Shown here: piece by piece, positions 1 to 8,476 of the stretch
How positions within the stretch are numbered: position 1 is the stretch's first letter
How the letters are laid out: each line of letters opens with the position of its first letter
From: an uncultured Clostridia bacterium
GTDB lineage: Bacteria; Bacillota; Clostridia; TANB77; CAG-508
Direction: 5' to 3'
Assembly: GCA_947624195.1 (NCBI GenBank)
Contig: CANQJH010000006.1
Span: 1-60,326 of the forward strand
DNA length: 60,326 nucleotides
Program-made: the position numbers and the translations under genes
Notes under the pieces: model-generated
Told to the model about the DNA's origin: nothing
Seen by the model: only the letters and a program-made list of their open reading frames with translations
The model's database searches: none

Positions 1-84
1 TACTCCTGCTAAGATTAACATTATCACAATTGTAACTACTAGCGCTACTAATGTGATTCCCTTTTGTTCTACTTTTCCCTTCAT
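1..84 (-). CDS. Pilin-leader (type IV prepilin-like) protein, N-terminal 28 codons only
   Basis: The complement encodes a start followed by a short charged segment and a hydrophobic stretch, with the core KGITLVALVVTIVIMLILAG. This is the class III prepilin-like N-terminal cleavage/methylation pattern. It closely matches the leader of the DGR target protein at 56618-58114 (KGITLVALVITIIIMLILAG). A good ribosome binding site (AAAGAGGT) lies just upstream of the ATG at 84. The gene runs off the left edge, so domain content and any variable repeat cannot be seen. I infer a membrane- or surface-anchored protein of the same family, possibly a second DGR target. Confidence 0.75.
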   Translation of the reverse strand, partial: MKGKVEQKGITLVALVVTIVIMLILAGV

Positions 85-413
85 TATTTTACCTCTTTTC
101 ATCCTTTTGTTTTTTACCTCCTTTTTACTCGTTTGTTTATTACCTTCATTGTTTTCTTTTTTCAGTGTTTGCACTGTTTTTTAGCACTTTCTCTGTTTCT
201 TTTTTCAGCACTTTCATTGCTTCTTTTTTTAGTTCTTACACTGTTTCTTTTTTTGCATTTTTTCAAAGCTTTAATTTCATTTTCTACTTACTTTATTTTT
301 TTACTTCTTGCATTCTCACTTTTCTACCTATATATAATTATATTTACAAAACCTTTGCATTGTAATTTATAATCTTGATGTTTACACAACCGTATAAAAT
401 CTTTATAATTAAC
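85..413. other. Intergenic region, AT-rich, with degenerate 24-nt tandem repeats
   Basis: This 330-bp stretch upstream of the left-edge pilin-leader gene contains no convincing gene. Long ORFs on the plus strand are low-complexity Phe/Leu translations of poly-pyrimidine sequence without ribosome binding sites. About three degenerate 24-nt units (roughly 183-206, 207-230 and 231-255, each resembling AGCACTTTC..TGTTTCTTTTTT) stand in tandem. The region probably holds the promoter and 5' leader of the gene at 1-84. Confidence 0.5.
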
Positions 414-420
414 GCACAAA

Positions 421-460
421 AAAGCCATGTATTTTAGGTTCTACTAAAACACATAGCTTT
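421..460 (-). terminator. Intrinsic terminator of peptide cassette A
   Basis: A 17-bp stem (AAAGCCATGTATTTTAG with CTAAAACACATAGCTTT, two G-U pairs in the minus-strand RNA) encloses a 6-nt loop. On the minus strand it is followed by a U-run and GUGC. The equivalent hairpin in copy B is a perfect 19-bp stem. Confidence 0.7.
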
Positions 461-497
461 ATTTTCTATGTTTTCATTTATTTCTATTATTTCTAAA

Positions 498-554
498 CTA
501 TTTGTGTGTGTGTGTGTGTGTGTGTACAGCCTCAAGGCTTACAAGCTTTTGCAT
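498..554 (-). CDS. 18-aa His-Thr repeat peptide, copy A
   Basis: The ORF encodes MQKLVSLEAVHTHTHTHK. It starts at an ATG with AAAGGAG 9 nt upstream and ends at TAG. The HTHTHTHK tail is written by eleven CA dinucleotides followed by AA. Copy B at 60013-60069 encodes MQKPESLARVHTHTHTHK with the same length, start context, tail and stop, although the flanking sequence has diverged. Function is unknown. The His-rich tail could bind metal, or the ORF could be a leader or sensor in a regulatory RNA; both are speculation. The CA run could make the frame phase-variable by slippage. Confidence 0.55.
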   Translation of the reverse strand: MQKLVSLEAVHTHTHTHK

Positions 555-650
555 TTTTACTTTCTCCTTTGTTTATTTGGCAAATAGAAATTAACTCCTA
601 GATTTTGGTTCTACTATCGTTTTATCACTTTAGTTTCTACTGTTACATTT

Positions 651-679
651 ATATTATCATAACCCTTTTGCTTTTTCAA
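651..679 (-). promoter_or_regulatory. Sigma-A-type promoter of peptide cassette A
   Basis: On the minus strand TTGAAA (679-674) and TAATAT (656-651) are separated by 17 nt. The same two boxes with the same 17-nt spacing occur in copy B, whereas the spacer sequence differs. Transcription would start about 90 nt upstream of the peptide start codon. Confidence 0.65.
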
Positions 680-711
680 TTAATATTCGATAATTTTATA
701 TTACATTTTTA

Positions 712-2100
712 TTACATTTCAAATATCGGATCCAAATTTATCCCTATTGAGGCACCCTTCGTTATATAAATATTATTAATTCTTTCTTTCAATTGTGTCA
801 TAAATGGCGCTATCTGGTCTATTCCATAATCATTAAGTATTGCGCATGAGCTTTCGTCAAAAGTTTCTATTGTTCCTATATCATTTGTAAAATTAATATT
901 TCCTCTATAGGAATAGTTTGCAACTTTTATACCGTTTATGGTTGTTATATCCATTAATCTACTAATATTGTTTTCGGCAATTGTTCCTTCTAGTTTAGTT
1001 TTTATTTCAATTGATTTGTTGATGTCATCTTCAGTATATGAATACTTCAATATTCTATAATCATCTTCTTTTCCTATGGTTAGCGCTTTATCATTTAGTT
1101 CTAATATTACAATGTTTTTATTTCCTTCACTTAAATGTGTTAGTCCTAATGTTAACCCATTAATTTTAATTGTAGTTTTTACATTTCTCTGTTTATATTC
1201 ACTTACAGTTATTTCAATTGTTTCAGCACTTGATGGATGTAGCCTTAATTCTTCTATTTTTTCTCTCATTTTTATATTTAATGAATTTATATTTGTGTAT
1301 TCATCATCAAAATTTAAAAGTTTAAGCTTTGATGTGATATAATTCATCATTATGCTATCTTGAATAATTTTTGAATACATTGTGTCTTGTATATTAGCGC
1401 TTTCTTCATTTTCTAATTTTAAATCATATGATGTAACATTGTATATCCCACCATCAATTTGTAGCTTTTCGGAATATTTGCTAAATGCTGAGTCTTGTGT
1501 ACTATTTTTTAACAAATTGAAATATGAGTCTACATGTGATTTTTCTACTTTAGACATTTCTAATATTTTATCAAATTGTAATTTTGTAATTTCATTTGGC
1601 ACATAGCTTTCTCCTACTATTGCGGAGCTAATCTCTTTTAAATTTTCATTTTTTATTCCTATATAGCCATTTGAAATTAATGGGCTACTAAATGCATATA
1701 CATTTTTTTCTCTGGCTAATGATATTTTAAATAATTCATTGATATTGCTGGTAATAGTAAGATTATAATTTGCCTTTTCCTTTTGGTTGTTTACTTTTCC
1801 ATCTACTCTAAGTTTTAGCTTATCCATTATACTACTATCTGCTATATTTGATGAGGATTGTACTATCATCTCTCCATTTTCAATGTATGGAGTGGATTGT
1901 TGCGCTTTGTCGAAATCTTCATAATCAGTATTGTTCAAAATCTCTAAATTACTGTTTACATTTCTAAAATATCTAAAAAATGCTCCTCTTTTTGTTCTAA
2001 AAATATCAGTGAAGAAGAATAATATTGCAAATGTTATTGCTAATATTATTATTATGGATACTATTACTATTATTTTTAGTTTTAAATTTTTGTATTTCAT
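712..2100 (-). CDS. Membrane-anchored extracellular protein of unknown function (462 aa)
   Basis: Residues about 7-32 form one strongly hydrophobic segment after a Lys-rich start (MKYKNLKLK), which indicates an N-in membrane anchor with about 430 residues outside the cell. No catalytic motif is recognisable. The ectodomain is rich in Asn, Ser, Ile and Lys and looks like a large beta-rich domain. It follows rlmB by 16 bp and is probably cotranscribed with it. Its Shine-Dalgarno (AAAGGAG) lies 34 nt upstream of the ATG. A hairpin at 2111-2131, which overlaps the rlmB stop codon, fills most of that gap. I cannot assign a family. Confidence 0.85.
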   Translation of the reverse strand: MKYKNLKLKIIVIVSIIIILAITFAILFFFTDIFRTKRGAFFRYFRNVNSNLEILNNTDYEDFDKAQQSTPYIENGEMIVQSSSNIADSSIMDKLKLRVDGKVNNQKEKANYNLTITSNINELFKISLAREKNVYAFSSPLISNGYIGIKNENLKEISSAIVGESYVPNEITKLQFDKILEMSKVEKSHVDSYFNLLKNSTQDSAFSKYSEKLQIDGGIYNVTSYDLKLENEESANIQDTMYSKIIQDSIMMNYITSKLKLLNFDDEYTNINSLNIKMREKIEELRLHPSSAETIEITVSEYKQRNVKTTIKINGLTLGLTHLSEGNKNIVILELNDKALTIGKEDDYRILKYSYTEDDINKSIEIKTKLEGTIAENNISRLMDITTINGIKVANYSYRGNINFTNDIGTIETFDESSCAILNDYGIDQIAPFMTQLKERINNIYITKGASIGINLDPIFEM

Positions 2101-2110
2101 TTGTTATTTT

Positions 2111-2131
2111 ATGATTTTAATTTAAAATCAT
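2111..2131 (-). promoter_or_regulatory. Hairpin between Shine-Dalgarno and start codon of the 462-aa membrane protein gene
   Basis: A near-perfect palindrome (ATGATTTTAA, central base, TTAAAATCAT) sits between the ribosome binding site at 2135-2142 and the ATG at 2100. Removing the 21-nt hairpin reduces the 34-nt spacing to 13 nt. The hairpin also contains the stop codon of rlmB, so its folding may couple or separate the two genes. Confidence 0.6.
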
Positions 2132-2917
2132 TGTCTCCTTTCTTTGATTCAATACTTCATACATTACTATTCCGGCAGATACTGATGCATTTAATGAATT
2201 GATGTTTCCTTTCATTGGAATTTTAACTAAGAAATCACAATTTTCTTTTACTAATCTGCTTATTCCAAAGCCTTCACTTCCAATTACTATAGCTACTCCT
2301 AATGTGTAATTTTCTTGGTTATAAAAAGATTCCCCATCCATATCAGTTCCATATATCCATACGTCATTTTCTTTTAAATATTTTATAGTTTCTGTTAGAT
2401 TATTTACTCTTGCTATTTTCATATACTGCACTGCTCCTGCTGAAGTTTTACTGGTTGTTGCGTTTACTAAAGCTGATCTTCTTTTTGGAATGATTATGCC
2501 ATGTACTCCTGTACATTCTGCGGTTCTTATAATTGATCCTAAATTGTGCTCGTCTTCTATTCCGTCTAATATTAGAATAAATGGCTTTTCACCTTTACCC
2601 TCTGCGAATTCAAGTATGTCTTCAACTTCACAGTATTCGTATGGTGGTACTATTGCTATCACTCCTTGATGATTATGAGTTGTTGCCATTTTGTCTAGTT
2701 TCGATTTTTCAACTTCTGTGTAAACTACTTTATTCTTTTTTGCGAGGGTAATTATTTCGTTTATGGAGCCATGTTTTTCTCCCTTTTGAATAAATAATTT
2801 GTTTATATCTTTTCCAGATTTTAATAATTCTATTACACTATTTCTGCCTTCTACTTGGTCTTCATTTTCTATTTTATTTTCTTTATGATTTTGTTGCTTT
2901 CTAAAATCTTTTTCCAT
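2117..2917 (-). CDS. rlmB: 23S rRNA 2'-O-ribose methyltransferase (RlmB/TrmH family)
   Basis: The 266-aa protein has the SpoU/TrmH layout: an N-terminal L30e-like substrate-binding domain (about 20-95) and a C-terminal trefoil-knot SPOUT domain. All three SPOUT motifs are visible: motif 1 around N125-R131 (NLGSIIR), motif 2 IGSEGFG at 212-218, and motif 3 around 233-247 with NASVS. RlmB enzymes methylate the ribose of G2251 in 23S rRNA using S-adenosylmethionine. The TrmH family also contains tRNA G18 methylases, so the exact target is inferred. The start has AAAGGG upstream. Confidence 0.9.
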   Translation of the reverse strand: MEKDFRKQQNHKENKIENEDQVEGRNSVIELLKSGKDINKLFIQKGEKHGSINEIITLAKKNKVVYTEVEKSKLDKMATTHNHQGVIAIVPPYEYCEVEDILEFAEGKGEKPFILILDGIEDEHNLGSIIRTAECTGVHGIIIPKRRSALVNATTSKTSAGAVQYMKIARVNNLTETIKYLKENDVWIYGTDMDGESFYNQENYTLGVAIVIGSEGFGISRLVKENCDFLVKIPMKGNINSLNASVSAGIVMYEVLNQRKETMILN

Positions 2918-3044
2918 TCTGCGCCCTTTCTTTTATCTCTTATTTTTTTGTCAATTTGCTTGAGTTTGTCAATCTTTTATTGCTACTTGATTTCTTTATG
3001 TTTTAACTCTTTTTGTTTTATCCCCTTTTTATCTATTTTTGTTC

Positions 3045-4859
3045 TTATTCGTTCTTGTCACTTGCTTTAAGTACATTTAGAAATGCTTCTTGTGGTATTT
3101 CTACATTTCCAAATTGCCTCATTTTCTTTTTACCACGTTTTTGTTTTTCTAATAATTTTTTCTTTCTTGTTATGTCTCCTCCATAACATTTGGCAAGTAC
3201 ATCTTTTCTTAGTGCTGATATTGTTTCTCTTGCTATAATTGTTCCACCAATTACAGCTTGTATTGGTACTGCGAATAATTGTCTTGGGATTTCTTCTTTT
3301 AATCTTTCGGTTAATACCTTGCCTCTGTTATAAGCATTTGATTTATGTACTATAAATGACAATGCGTCTACTGGCTCATTGTTTACATATATATCTAATT
3401 TAACTAAATCAGATTTTTTATATTCTTTAACAGAGTAATCAAGTGAAGCGTATCCTCTTGTTTTTGATTTTAGAGTGTCAAAGAAGTCATAAATTATTTC
3501 GTTTAGTGGAAGTTCATATTTTAGTGTTACTCTAGTTTCGTCTAGGTATTGCATATCTATATAAATGCCTCTTCTTATTTGACATAATTCCATTACATTT
3601 CCTACATAGTCCTTTGGCACCATTATACTAGCTTCTACATATGGTTCTTCGATGTAATCAATTTGAACAGATGGTGGTAAATCTGATGGGTTATACAAAT
3701 CTTCTACTGTTCCATCTGTTTTGTGTACTTTATATATAACTGATGGTGCTGTTGTAATTAATCCTAAATCAAATTCTCTATCTAATCTTTCTTCTATTAT
3801 TTCTAAATGTAATAATCCTAAGAATCCGCATCTAAATCCTGAACCTAATGCTGTTGATGTCTCTGGCTCAAATACTAGAGCTGCATCATTTAGCTTTAAT
3901 TTCTCTAATGCTATTTTTAAATTCTCATAATCTGCTCCATCCATTGGATATAGTCCGCAGTATACCATAGAATTAACTTCTTTATATCCTGGTAGAGGTT
4001 CGTCTGCGGGGTTACTTTGGTTAGTTATTGTATCACCTACTTTTATGTCTTCCAAACTTTTTATGCTTGCTGATATGTAGCCTACTTCTCCTGCTGATAG
4101 TTCGTCTGCCTCTACTAGTTTTCCTGGTTCAAAGTATCCTACTTCTGTTACAGTAAAGTGGGAATCATTAGCCATTAATTTTATTTCATCTCCTACTTTT
4201 ACTGTTCCTTGTTCTACTTTTACATATGCTAAGGCCCCTTTATAATCATTGTAAATAGAGTCAAATATTAAGGCTTGCAACTTAGCATTCCTATCTCCAC
4301 TTGGAGCAGGTATTTCTTTTACTATTTTTTCTAGTACATCTTCTACATTAAGTCCGGTTTTTGCAGAAATGCATGGTGCATTTTCTGCTGAAATACCTAT
4401 TATGTCTTCTATCTCTTTTTTTACTTCTTCTGGTCTTGCACTTGGCAAATCTATTTTATTTATTACTGGTAATATCTCTAAGTTGTTGTCTAATGCTAAA
4501 TAGACATTTGCTAATGTTTGTGCCTCTACTCCTTGAGATGCGTCTACTACAAGTACTGCTCCTTCACATGCTGCCAAGCTCCTTGATACTTCGTAATTGA
4601 AGTCTACATGTCCGGGAGTATCTATTAAATTAAGTTCATAAGTATTGCCATCTTTAGCTTTGTATTTCATTCTAACTGCTTGTGCTTTTATTGTTATTCC
4701 TCTTTCTTTTTCAATTTCCATGTTGTCTAGCACCTGTGATGTCATTTCTCTTTTTGAAAGAGCCCCTGTCATCTCGATAAGTCTATCTGCTAAAGTCGAT
4801 TTTCCATGGTCAATATGTGCAATTATACTAAAATTTCTAATTAAACTTTGGTCTTTCAC
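3045..4859 (-). CDS. lepA: Elongation factor 4 (LepA), ribosomal back-translocase GTPase
   Basis: The 604-aa length is typical of LepA. The G1 loop AHIDHGKST is at residues 14-22, the switch motif DTPGH at about 81-85, and NKID at about 135. The C-terminal LepA-specific region is Lys-rich ([19 protein letters not shown]) and matches the family tail. LepA binds the ribosome and remobilises stalled complexes, especially under ionic stress. The start codon is GTG, set by AAGGAG 7 nt upstream. It lies upstream of rlmB on the same strand, about 130 bp away. Confidence 0.97.
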   Translation of the reverse strand: MKDQSLIRNFSIIAHIDHGKSTLADRLIEMTGALSKREMTSQVLDNMEIEKERGITIKAQAVRMKYKAKDGNTYELNLIDTPGHVDFNYEVSRSLAACEGAVLVVDASQGVEAQTLANVYLALDNNLEILPVINKIDLPSARPEEVKKEIEDIIGISAENAPCISAKTGLNVEDVLEKIVKEIPAPSGDRNAKLQALIFDSIYNDYKGALAYVKVEQGTVKVGDEIKLMANDSHFTVTEVGYFEPGKLVEADELSAGEVGYISASIKSLEDIKVGDTITNQSNPADEPLPGYKEVNSMVYCGLYPMDGADYENLKIALEKLKLNDAALVFEPETSTALGSGFRCGFLGLLHLEIIEERLDREFDLGLITTAPSVIYKVHKTDGTVEDLYNPSDLPPSVQIDYIEEPYVEASIMVPKDYVGNVMELCQIRRGIYIDMQYLDETRVTLKYELPLNEIIYDFFDTLKSKTRGYASLDYSVKEYKKSDLVKLDIYVNNEPVDALSFIVHKSNAYNRGKVLTERLKEEIPRQLFAVPIQAVIGGTIIARETISALRKDVLAKCYGGDITRKKKLLEKQKRGKKKMRQFGNVEIPQEAFLNVLKASDKNE

Positions 4860-4996
4860 AAATCTGCTCCTTGTATAATGAATTTATATTTTATTTAAAA
4901 TGCTTACACTTTTACATATATATACTAACATATTAATTGTTTTTTATCAATAACTATATTCATATTTTAGAGTTTAGACCATATCTAATAGCTTAC

Positions 4997-5025
4997 TTGT
5001 AAAATATTCAAAAACATGTTATAAT
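4997..5025 (+). promoter_or_regulatory. Promoter for the gene at 5127
   Basis: TTGTAA (4997-5002), a 17-nt spacer and TATAAT (5020-5025, preceded by TGT) fit a sigma-A promoter. The predicted leader of about 95 nt contains an inverted repeat, TTGCAATG (5066-5073) with CATTGCAA (5081-5088), which could be a leader hairpin or an operator. A second TATAAT is at 5093-5098. Confidence 0.45.
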
Positions 5026-5126
5026 TAATTTTGTGGTTTACAATATATATTTTTCCCTTATTTATTTGCAATGGATGTTTCATTGCAATTAATATAATCT
5101 AATAATTTAGAAAGGTGGACCTAAAA

Positions 5127-5849
5127 ATGTCAAAGCAACAAATCCAAGATTTGGCAGTGCAAGTCAAAAATAACATTCAACGCCTTATGTCCCTTGACGA
5201 ACTTGAGCGGAAAGATTTGAGGGATAGCTTGAATCAAGATTTGGCAGTACAAACAAAAAATGACATTCAACGCCTTATGTCTCTTGTCGAACTTGAGCGG
5301 AAAAATTTGAGAAATGACTTGAATCAACAAATGTTAACTCTTGGCCAAGAGCGTGATGACCTTCAATACCATATTTCTGAGCTTAATAATCATCTCATAA
5401 CCACTCGCCAAGCAATTTGCCGAAAGTATGGGCATGTATTTCAATCAACTGTATATCATAGAAAGATTTTTCCGACTCGCTTTAGTTATGTTATTTACGA
5501 TGATGTCGTTCAGAGGTGTGTATGTTGTGGTATAATAAAACACTCGACCAAGATACCTGCTCCTAAAGATGGAGAGATTGAGCCTATGCCCAAAGAAATG
5601 GAAGAGGCCATTGAGCATGATCTTTCTCCCATTCAGCATGAAATTGATACCTGTTTTTTAAAATTAGCTGACATACAACGCAAAATTGATGCTATACAAA
5701 ACCGGTATTATGACGACATATGTAGGATTTATGGGCATTCTCATGTCTTGACTCAAGCAGGTAGATCAATTTGTCCGTGGTGTGGCAGGGAAGTTGATGA
5801 AAACCAAGCCAGTTTCTTGGAGTATTTAGATAAATTAATCAATTTGTAA
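5127..5849 (+). CDS. Hypothetical coiled-coil protein with two zinc-finger-like Cys clusters (240 aa)
   Basis: I do not recognise the family. Residues about 7-66 are two tandem 30-residue repeats, followed by a predicted coiled coil to about residue 95. Two short Cys/His clusters follow: one beginning CRKYGH with a later CVCC, and a C-terminal one beginning CRIYGH with CPWCG. Each begins C-R-x-Y-G-H, so they are probably related zinc-binding modules. The ATG at 5127 is chosen because AAAGGTGG lies 9 nt upstream; an in-frame GTG at 5115 is inside that site. Codons such as CGC, GAC and GAG are commoner than in neighbours. It is a single gene in opposite orientation with its own terminator, which suggests an acquired gene. 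Confidence 0.75.
   Translation: MSKQQIQDLAVQVKNNIQRLMSLDELERKDLRDSLNQDLAVQTKNDIQRLMSLVELERKNLRNDLNQQMLTLGQERDDLQYHISELNNHLITTRQAICRKYGHVFQSTVYHRKIFPTRFSYVIYDDVVQRCVCCGIIKHSTKIPAPKDGEIEPMPKEMEEAIEHDLSPIQHEIDTCFLKLADIQRKIDAIQNRYYDDICRIYGHSHVLTQAGRSICPWCGREVDENQASFLEYLDKLINL
5145..5324 (+). repeat. Two tandem 90-bp direct repeats inside the coding region
   Basis: Units 5145-5234 and 5235-5324 both begin CAAGATTTGGCAGT and differ at about 12 of 90 positions. They encode the duplicated 30-residue N-terminal segment. The reading frame is preserved and several changes are silent or conservative, so the duplication is selected rather than an assembly artefact. Confidence 0.9.
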
Positions 5850-5862
5850 TTTGGCATTAAAA

Positions 5863-5890
5863 CAAGGGCATCCAATTTTGGGTGCTCTTG
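5863..5890 (+). terminator. Intrinsic terminator after the zinc-finger-like gene
   Basis: CAAGGGCATCC pairs with GGGTGCTCTTG (11-bp stem with two G-U pairs, 6-nt loop) and is followed by a T-rich stretch. The convergent Lon-type protease gene ends 66 bp further on. Confidence 0.65.
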
Positions 5891-5955
5891 CTTTATGTTC
5901 TTTATCATTAATTTTTTTATCTTTTTACTAATTGCTATTCTTCTACTGCATTTAC

Positions 5956-8325
5956 TTATTCTTCTTTTTTACTTGCCTTTGCAAATTTCTTAAGTTTTTG
6001 ATAAACTAAATAATTTATTGTGCCTGGAATATCTTTTTTCCCTGCTGGGACTCCGGTTAGTATCTCTATTCCTTCTTCTATTGTTGATATCGCATAAACA
6101 TGGAATTTTCCATGTTTAACTGCTTCTACAATTTCTTTGTCAAGATTTAAGTTTTGTATATTTTGTTTTGGTATCATTACCCCTTGTGTTCCGTCTAATC
6201 CATTTAATTTGCAAATATCAAAATAGCCTTCTATTTTTTCATTAACTCCACCAATAGCTTGTATTTCACCTTTTTGGTTTACTGATCCAGTTACTGCTAT
6301 GGCTTGATTAATTGGCACATCTGAAAGACTTGATAATAGTGCGTAAAGCTCTGTTGATGATGCACTGTCTCCATCTACTCCGTTATACAACTGTTCAAAA
6401 CATATACTTGCTGTAAGGGATAGAGGCATTTCTTTTGCAAACATTTCTCCTATATATCCATTTAAAATTAATATACCTTTTGAATGTGAAGAGCCTGATA
6501 AATCTACTTCTCGTTCTACGTTAATTATTCCGCTTTTTCCTATATAGGTATTGGCTGTAATTCTAACTGGTTTGCCAAATGTGTAATCTCCTACTGTCAT
6601 GACAGTTAAACCGTTTATTTGTCCTACTTTGCTTCCTTTAGTGTCTATAAGCAATACTCTTTCTTTTATCATTTCAGTATATTTGCTATCATATTTTTTT
6701 ACACGATTTTTTCTTTCAAATAGTGATTTTTCAATATACTCACTGGTTACAACCTTTGATTTATCAATCTTTGCCCAAGTTGCCGCTTCAACTATGACTT
6801 GTGCTAATTCTCCAAATTGTGTAGATAACTTTTGCTTATCATCTGCTAGTCTACAAGCGTATTCTGCTAATCTCGCAACTGCTCCTCTATCTAAATGAGG
6901 AAGTTCCTCATCTGAGCAAAAGCCGTGCACAAATCCTGCTAAATCAACTAAATTGCTATCATCCAATTTTGCTGAGTCTTCAAATTCCACTTTAATCTTG
7001 AATAATTTTCTAAATTCTTCATCAACAGATAATAGTGTTTGATAAACGTTTTCACTTCCTATTAGAATTACTTTTAAATTAAGTGGTATAGGCTCTGGCT
7101 TTAATGATACCAATACCATAGATGATTTTTGTTCTAAAGAATTATCTATGCCTATCTCTTTATTTCTCAAAACTTTCTTTAAATAATCATAGCATAATGG
7201 ATTTGTTAGCAAATCATTTGCTTGAAAAATTATATAACCACCATTTGCTTTTTGTAAAAGTCCCGGTCTTATCATAGTGTAATCTGTTTTTAAAATGCCG
7301 TAGTAATTTTCATATTCTAGTCTTCCAAAAAGATTGTTAAATGAATAGTTTGAATCCATGATTACTGGAGCACCTTCGCAATTACTATTATCTATAAATA
7401 CATTTACTCTATAATTGTCCCATGGCTTAGTTTCTGGTACTTTTGGTGCTGGAGTATCTGCGGTTTTTTTATCTTCTTCTAAAAACTTAGATATATTTTT
7501 TAATATGTCTTTTTTTACTCCATCCAAGAAGGTAGTAATCTTTTTATTTCTTTTAAAGTTAGATTTAATATAAGATATATGTCCTTCTATCGTAAGTACA
7601 GCTATGTTAGACTGCCACTCTGAAACCTTTTTTTCAGACTCTGCGTCTAGCTGTTTTATAGCAGCTATTACTTCTATTATTTGTTGCTGAACAATAGCAG
7701 ACTTATCTTCATATTCTTTTTTTAATTCATCATCTAATTTATCAAATTCTTCTTCTTTTATAACTTTTCCATCAATCATTGGCATCATATAAATGCCATT
7801 ATCAGCTGATTTTACTTGAAAGCCATATTTTGAAGATTTTTTATTTAAATTTTCTAGCAGAGTTTCTCTTTTTTCTTGATATTTTTGTGTTATAATGTTT
7901 TTTTCTTTTTCAAAATCTTGATTTTTAAAAGTATTTTTTATATCATTTCTTATTTCTTTTATAAACTTGTCCATTGCTTCTTTGAAGTTATTTCCTTCGC
8001 CTGCTGGCAAGCTTACTGCAACTGGTTCATTTGGGTTTTCGAAATTATATATATAACACCAGTCTGGTGGTGACTTTTTTGTTTTGGATAATTTATTTAA
8101 ATAATTTTTGGTGTATGTTGTTTTGCCTGAGCCGGAAGGTCCTTCTAGGTATACATTATACCCCTTCGTATCTACTGTTAGTCCAAATTCTAATGATTCT
8201 ATTCCCCTTTGCTGTCCTAATCCCTTATACCTTGTTTCTATTTCTTCAGTAGTTTCGAAATCAAATACATCTGGATTACATGTGTATCTTAAATCTTTGT
8301 ATGATACTTCATTTGTTTTTTTCAT
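5956..8325 (-). CDS. ATP-dependent Lon-type serine protease with AAA_32-like ATPase domain
   Basis: The 789-aa protein has a Walker A motif GPSGSGKT at 62-69, a long helical insertion rich in Lys/Glu (about 110-290), and a C-terminal Lon protease domain. The catalytic Ser is in DGDSASS (Ser654) and the catalytic Lys in NEKIEG (Lys697). Their 43-residue separation is the same as in classical Lon. It lacks the large N-terminal LAN domain of LonA, so it belongs to the LonB/LonC-like predicted-protease group. It should degrade misfolded or regulatory proteins in the cytoplasm. The start is supported by AGGAGG directly upstream. It appears monocistronic. Confidence 0.9.
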   Translation of the reverse strand: MKKTNEVSYKDLRYTCNPDVFDFETTEEIETRYKGLGQQRGIESLEFGLTVDTKGYNVYLEGPSGSGKTTYTKNYLNKLSKTKKSPPDWCYIYNFENPNEPVAVSLPAGEGNNFKEAMDKFIKEIRNDIKNTFKNQDFEKEKNIITQKYQEKRETLLENLNKKSSKYGFQVKSADNGIYMMPMIDGKVIKEEEFDKLDDELKKEYEDKSAIVQQQIIEVIAAIKQLDAESEKKVSEWQSNIAVLTIEGHISYIKSNFKRNKKITTFLDGVKKDILKNISKFLEEDKKTADTPAPKVPETKPWDNYRVNVFIDNSNCEGAPVIMDSNYSFNNLFGRLEYENYYGILKTDYTMIRPGLLQKANGGYIIFQANDLLTNPLCYDYLKKVLRNKEIGIDNSLEQKSSMVLVSLKPEPIPLNLKVILIGSENVYQTLLSVDEEFRKLFKIKVEFEDSAKLDDSNLVDLAGFVHGFCSDEELPHLDRGAVARLAEYACRLADDKQKLSTQFGELAQVIVEAATWAKIDKSKVVTSEYIEKSLFERKNRVKKYDSKYTEMIKERVLLIDTKGSKVGQINGLTVMTVGDYTFGKPVRITANTYIGKSGIINVEREVDLSGSSHSKGILILNGYIGEMFAKEMPLSLTASICFEQLYNGVDGDSASSTELYALLSSLSDVPINQAIAVTGSVNQKGEIQAIGGVNEKIEGYFDICKLNGLDGTQGVMIPKQNIQNLNLDKEIVEAVKHGKFHVYAISTIEEGIEILTGVPAGKKDIPGTINYLVYQKLKKFAKASKKEE

Positions 8326-8476
8326 TTTTTCCTCCTAAGATTTTATAGTAAATAAATATTTATTTATGTATAGATTATGTTGTTCTATGCTTTTTTACTT
8401 CATCAATTTTTTTCAATATCATTTATAATTATCTTCTTATCTTATTAATACATCTTCTTATTTATTATACAATAAT

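Larger units (their letters stand above)
414..716 (-). repeat. Copy A of a dispersed small-peptide cassette
   Basis: This segment is homologous, in the same orientation, to 59931-60194. Shared parts read on the minus strand are a TTGAAA-N17-TAATAT promoter, a Shine-Dalgarno, an 18-codon ORF ending in a CA-dinucleotide run, an A-rich tail containing AATAAATGAAAACATAGA, and an intrinsic terminator. It lies between the left-edge pilin-leader gene and the membrane protein gene ending at 712. The preserved promoter spacing, reading frame and compensated terminator stem argue for a functional transcript rather than random microsatellite sequence. Confidence 0.75.

Noticed and set aside
64-372. Phe/Leu-rich reading frames on the plus strand
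   Set aside because: They are low-complexity translations of T-rich DNA with no ribosome binding site and lie opposite the leader of the pilin-like gene.
502-525. GT dinucleotide run taken as a plain microsatellite
   Set aside because: The homologous run at 60018-60040 sits in the same position of an equivalent ORF with conserved promoter and terminator, so a gene is the better explanation.
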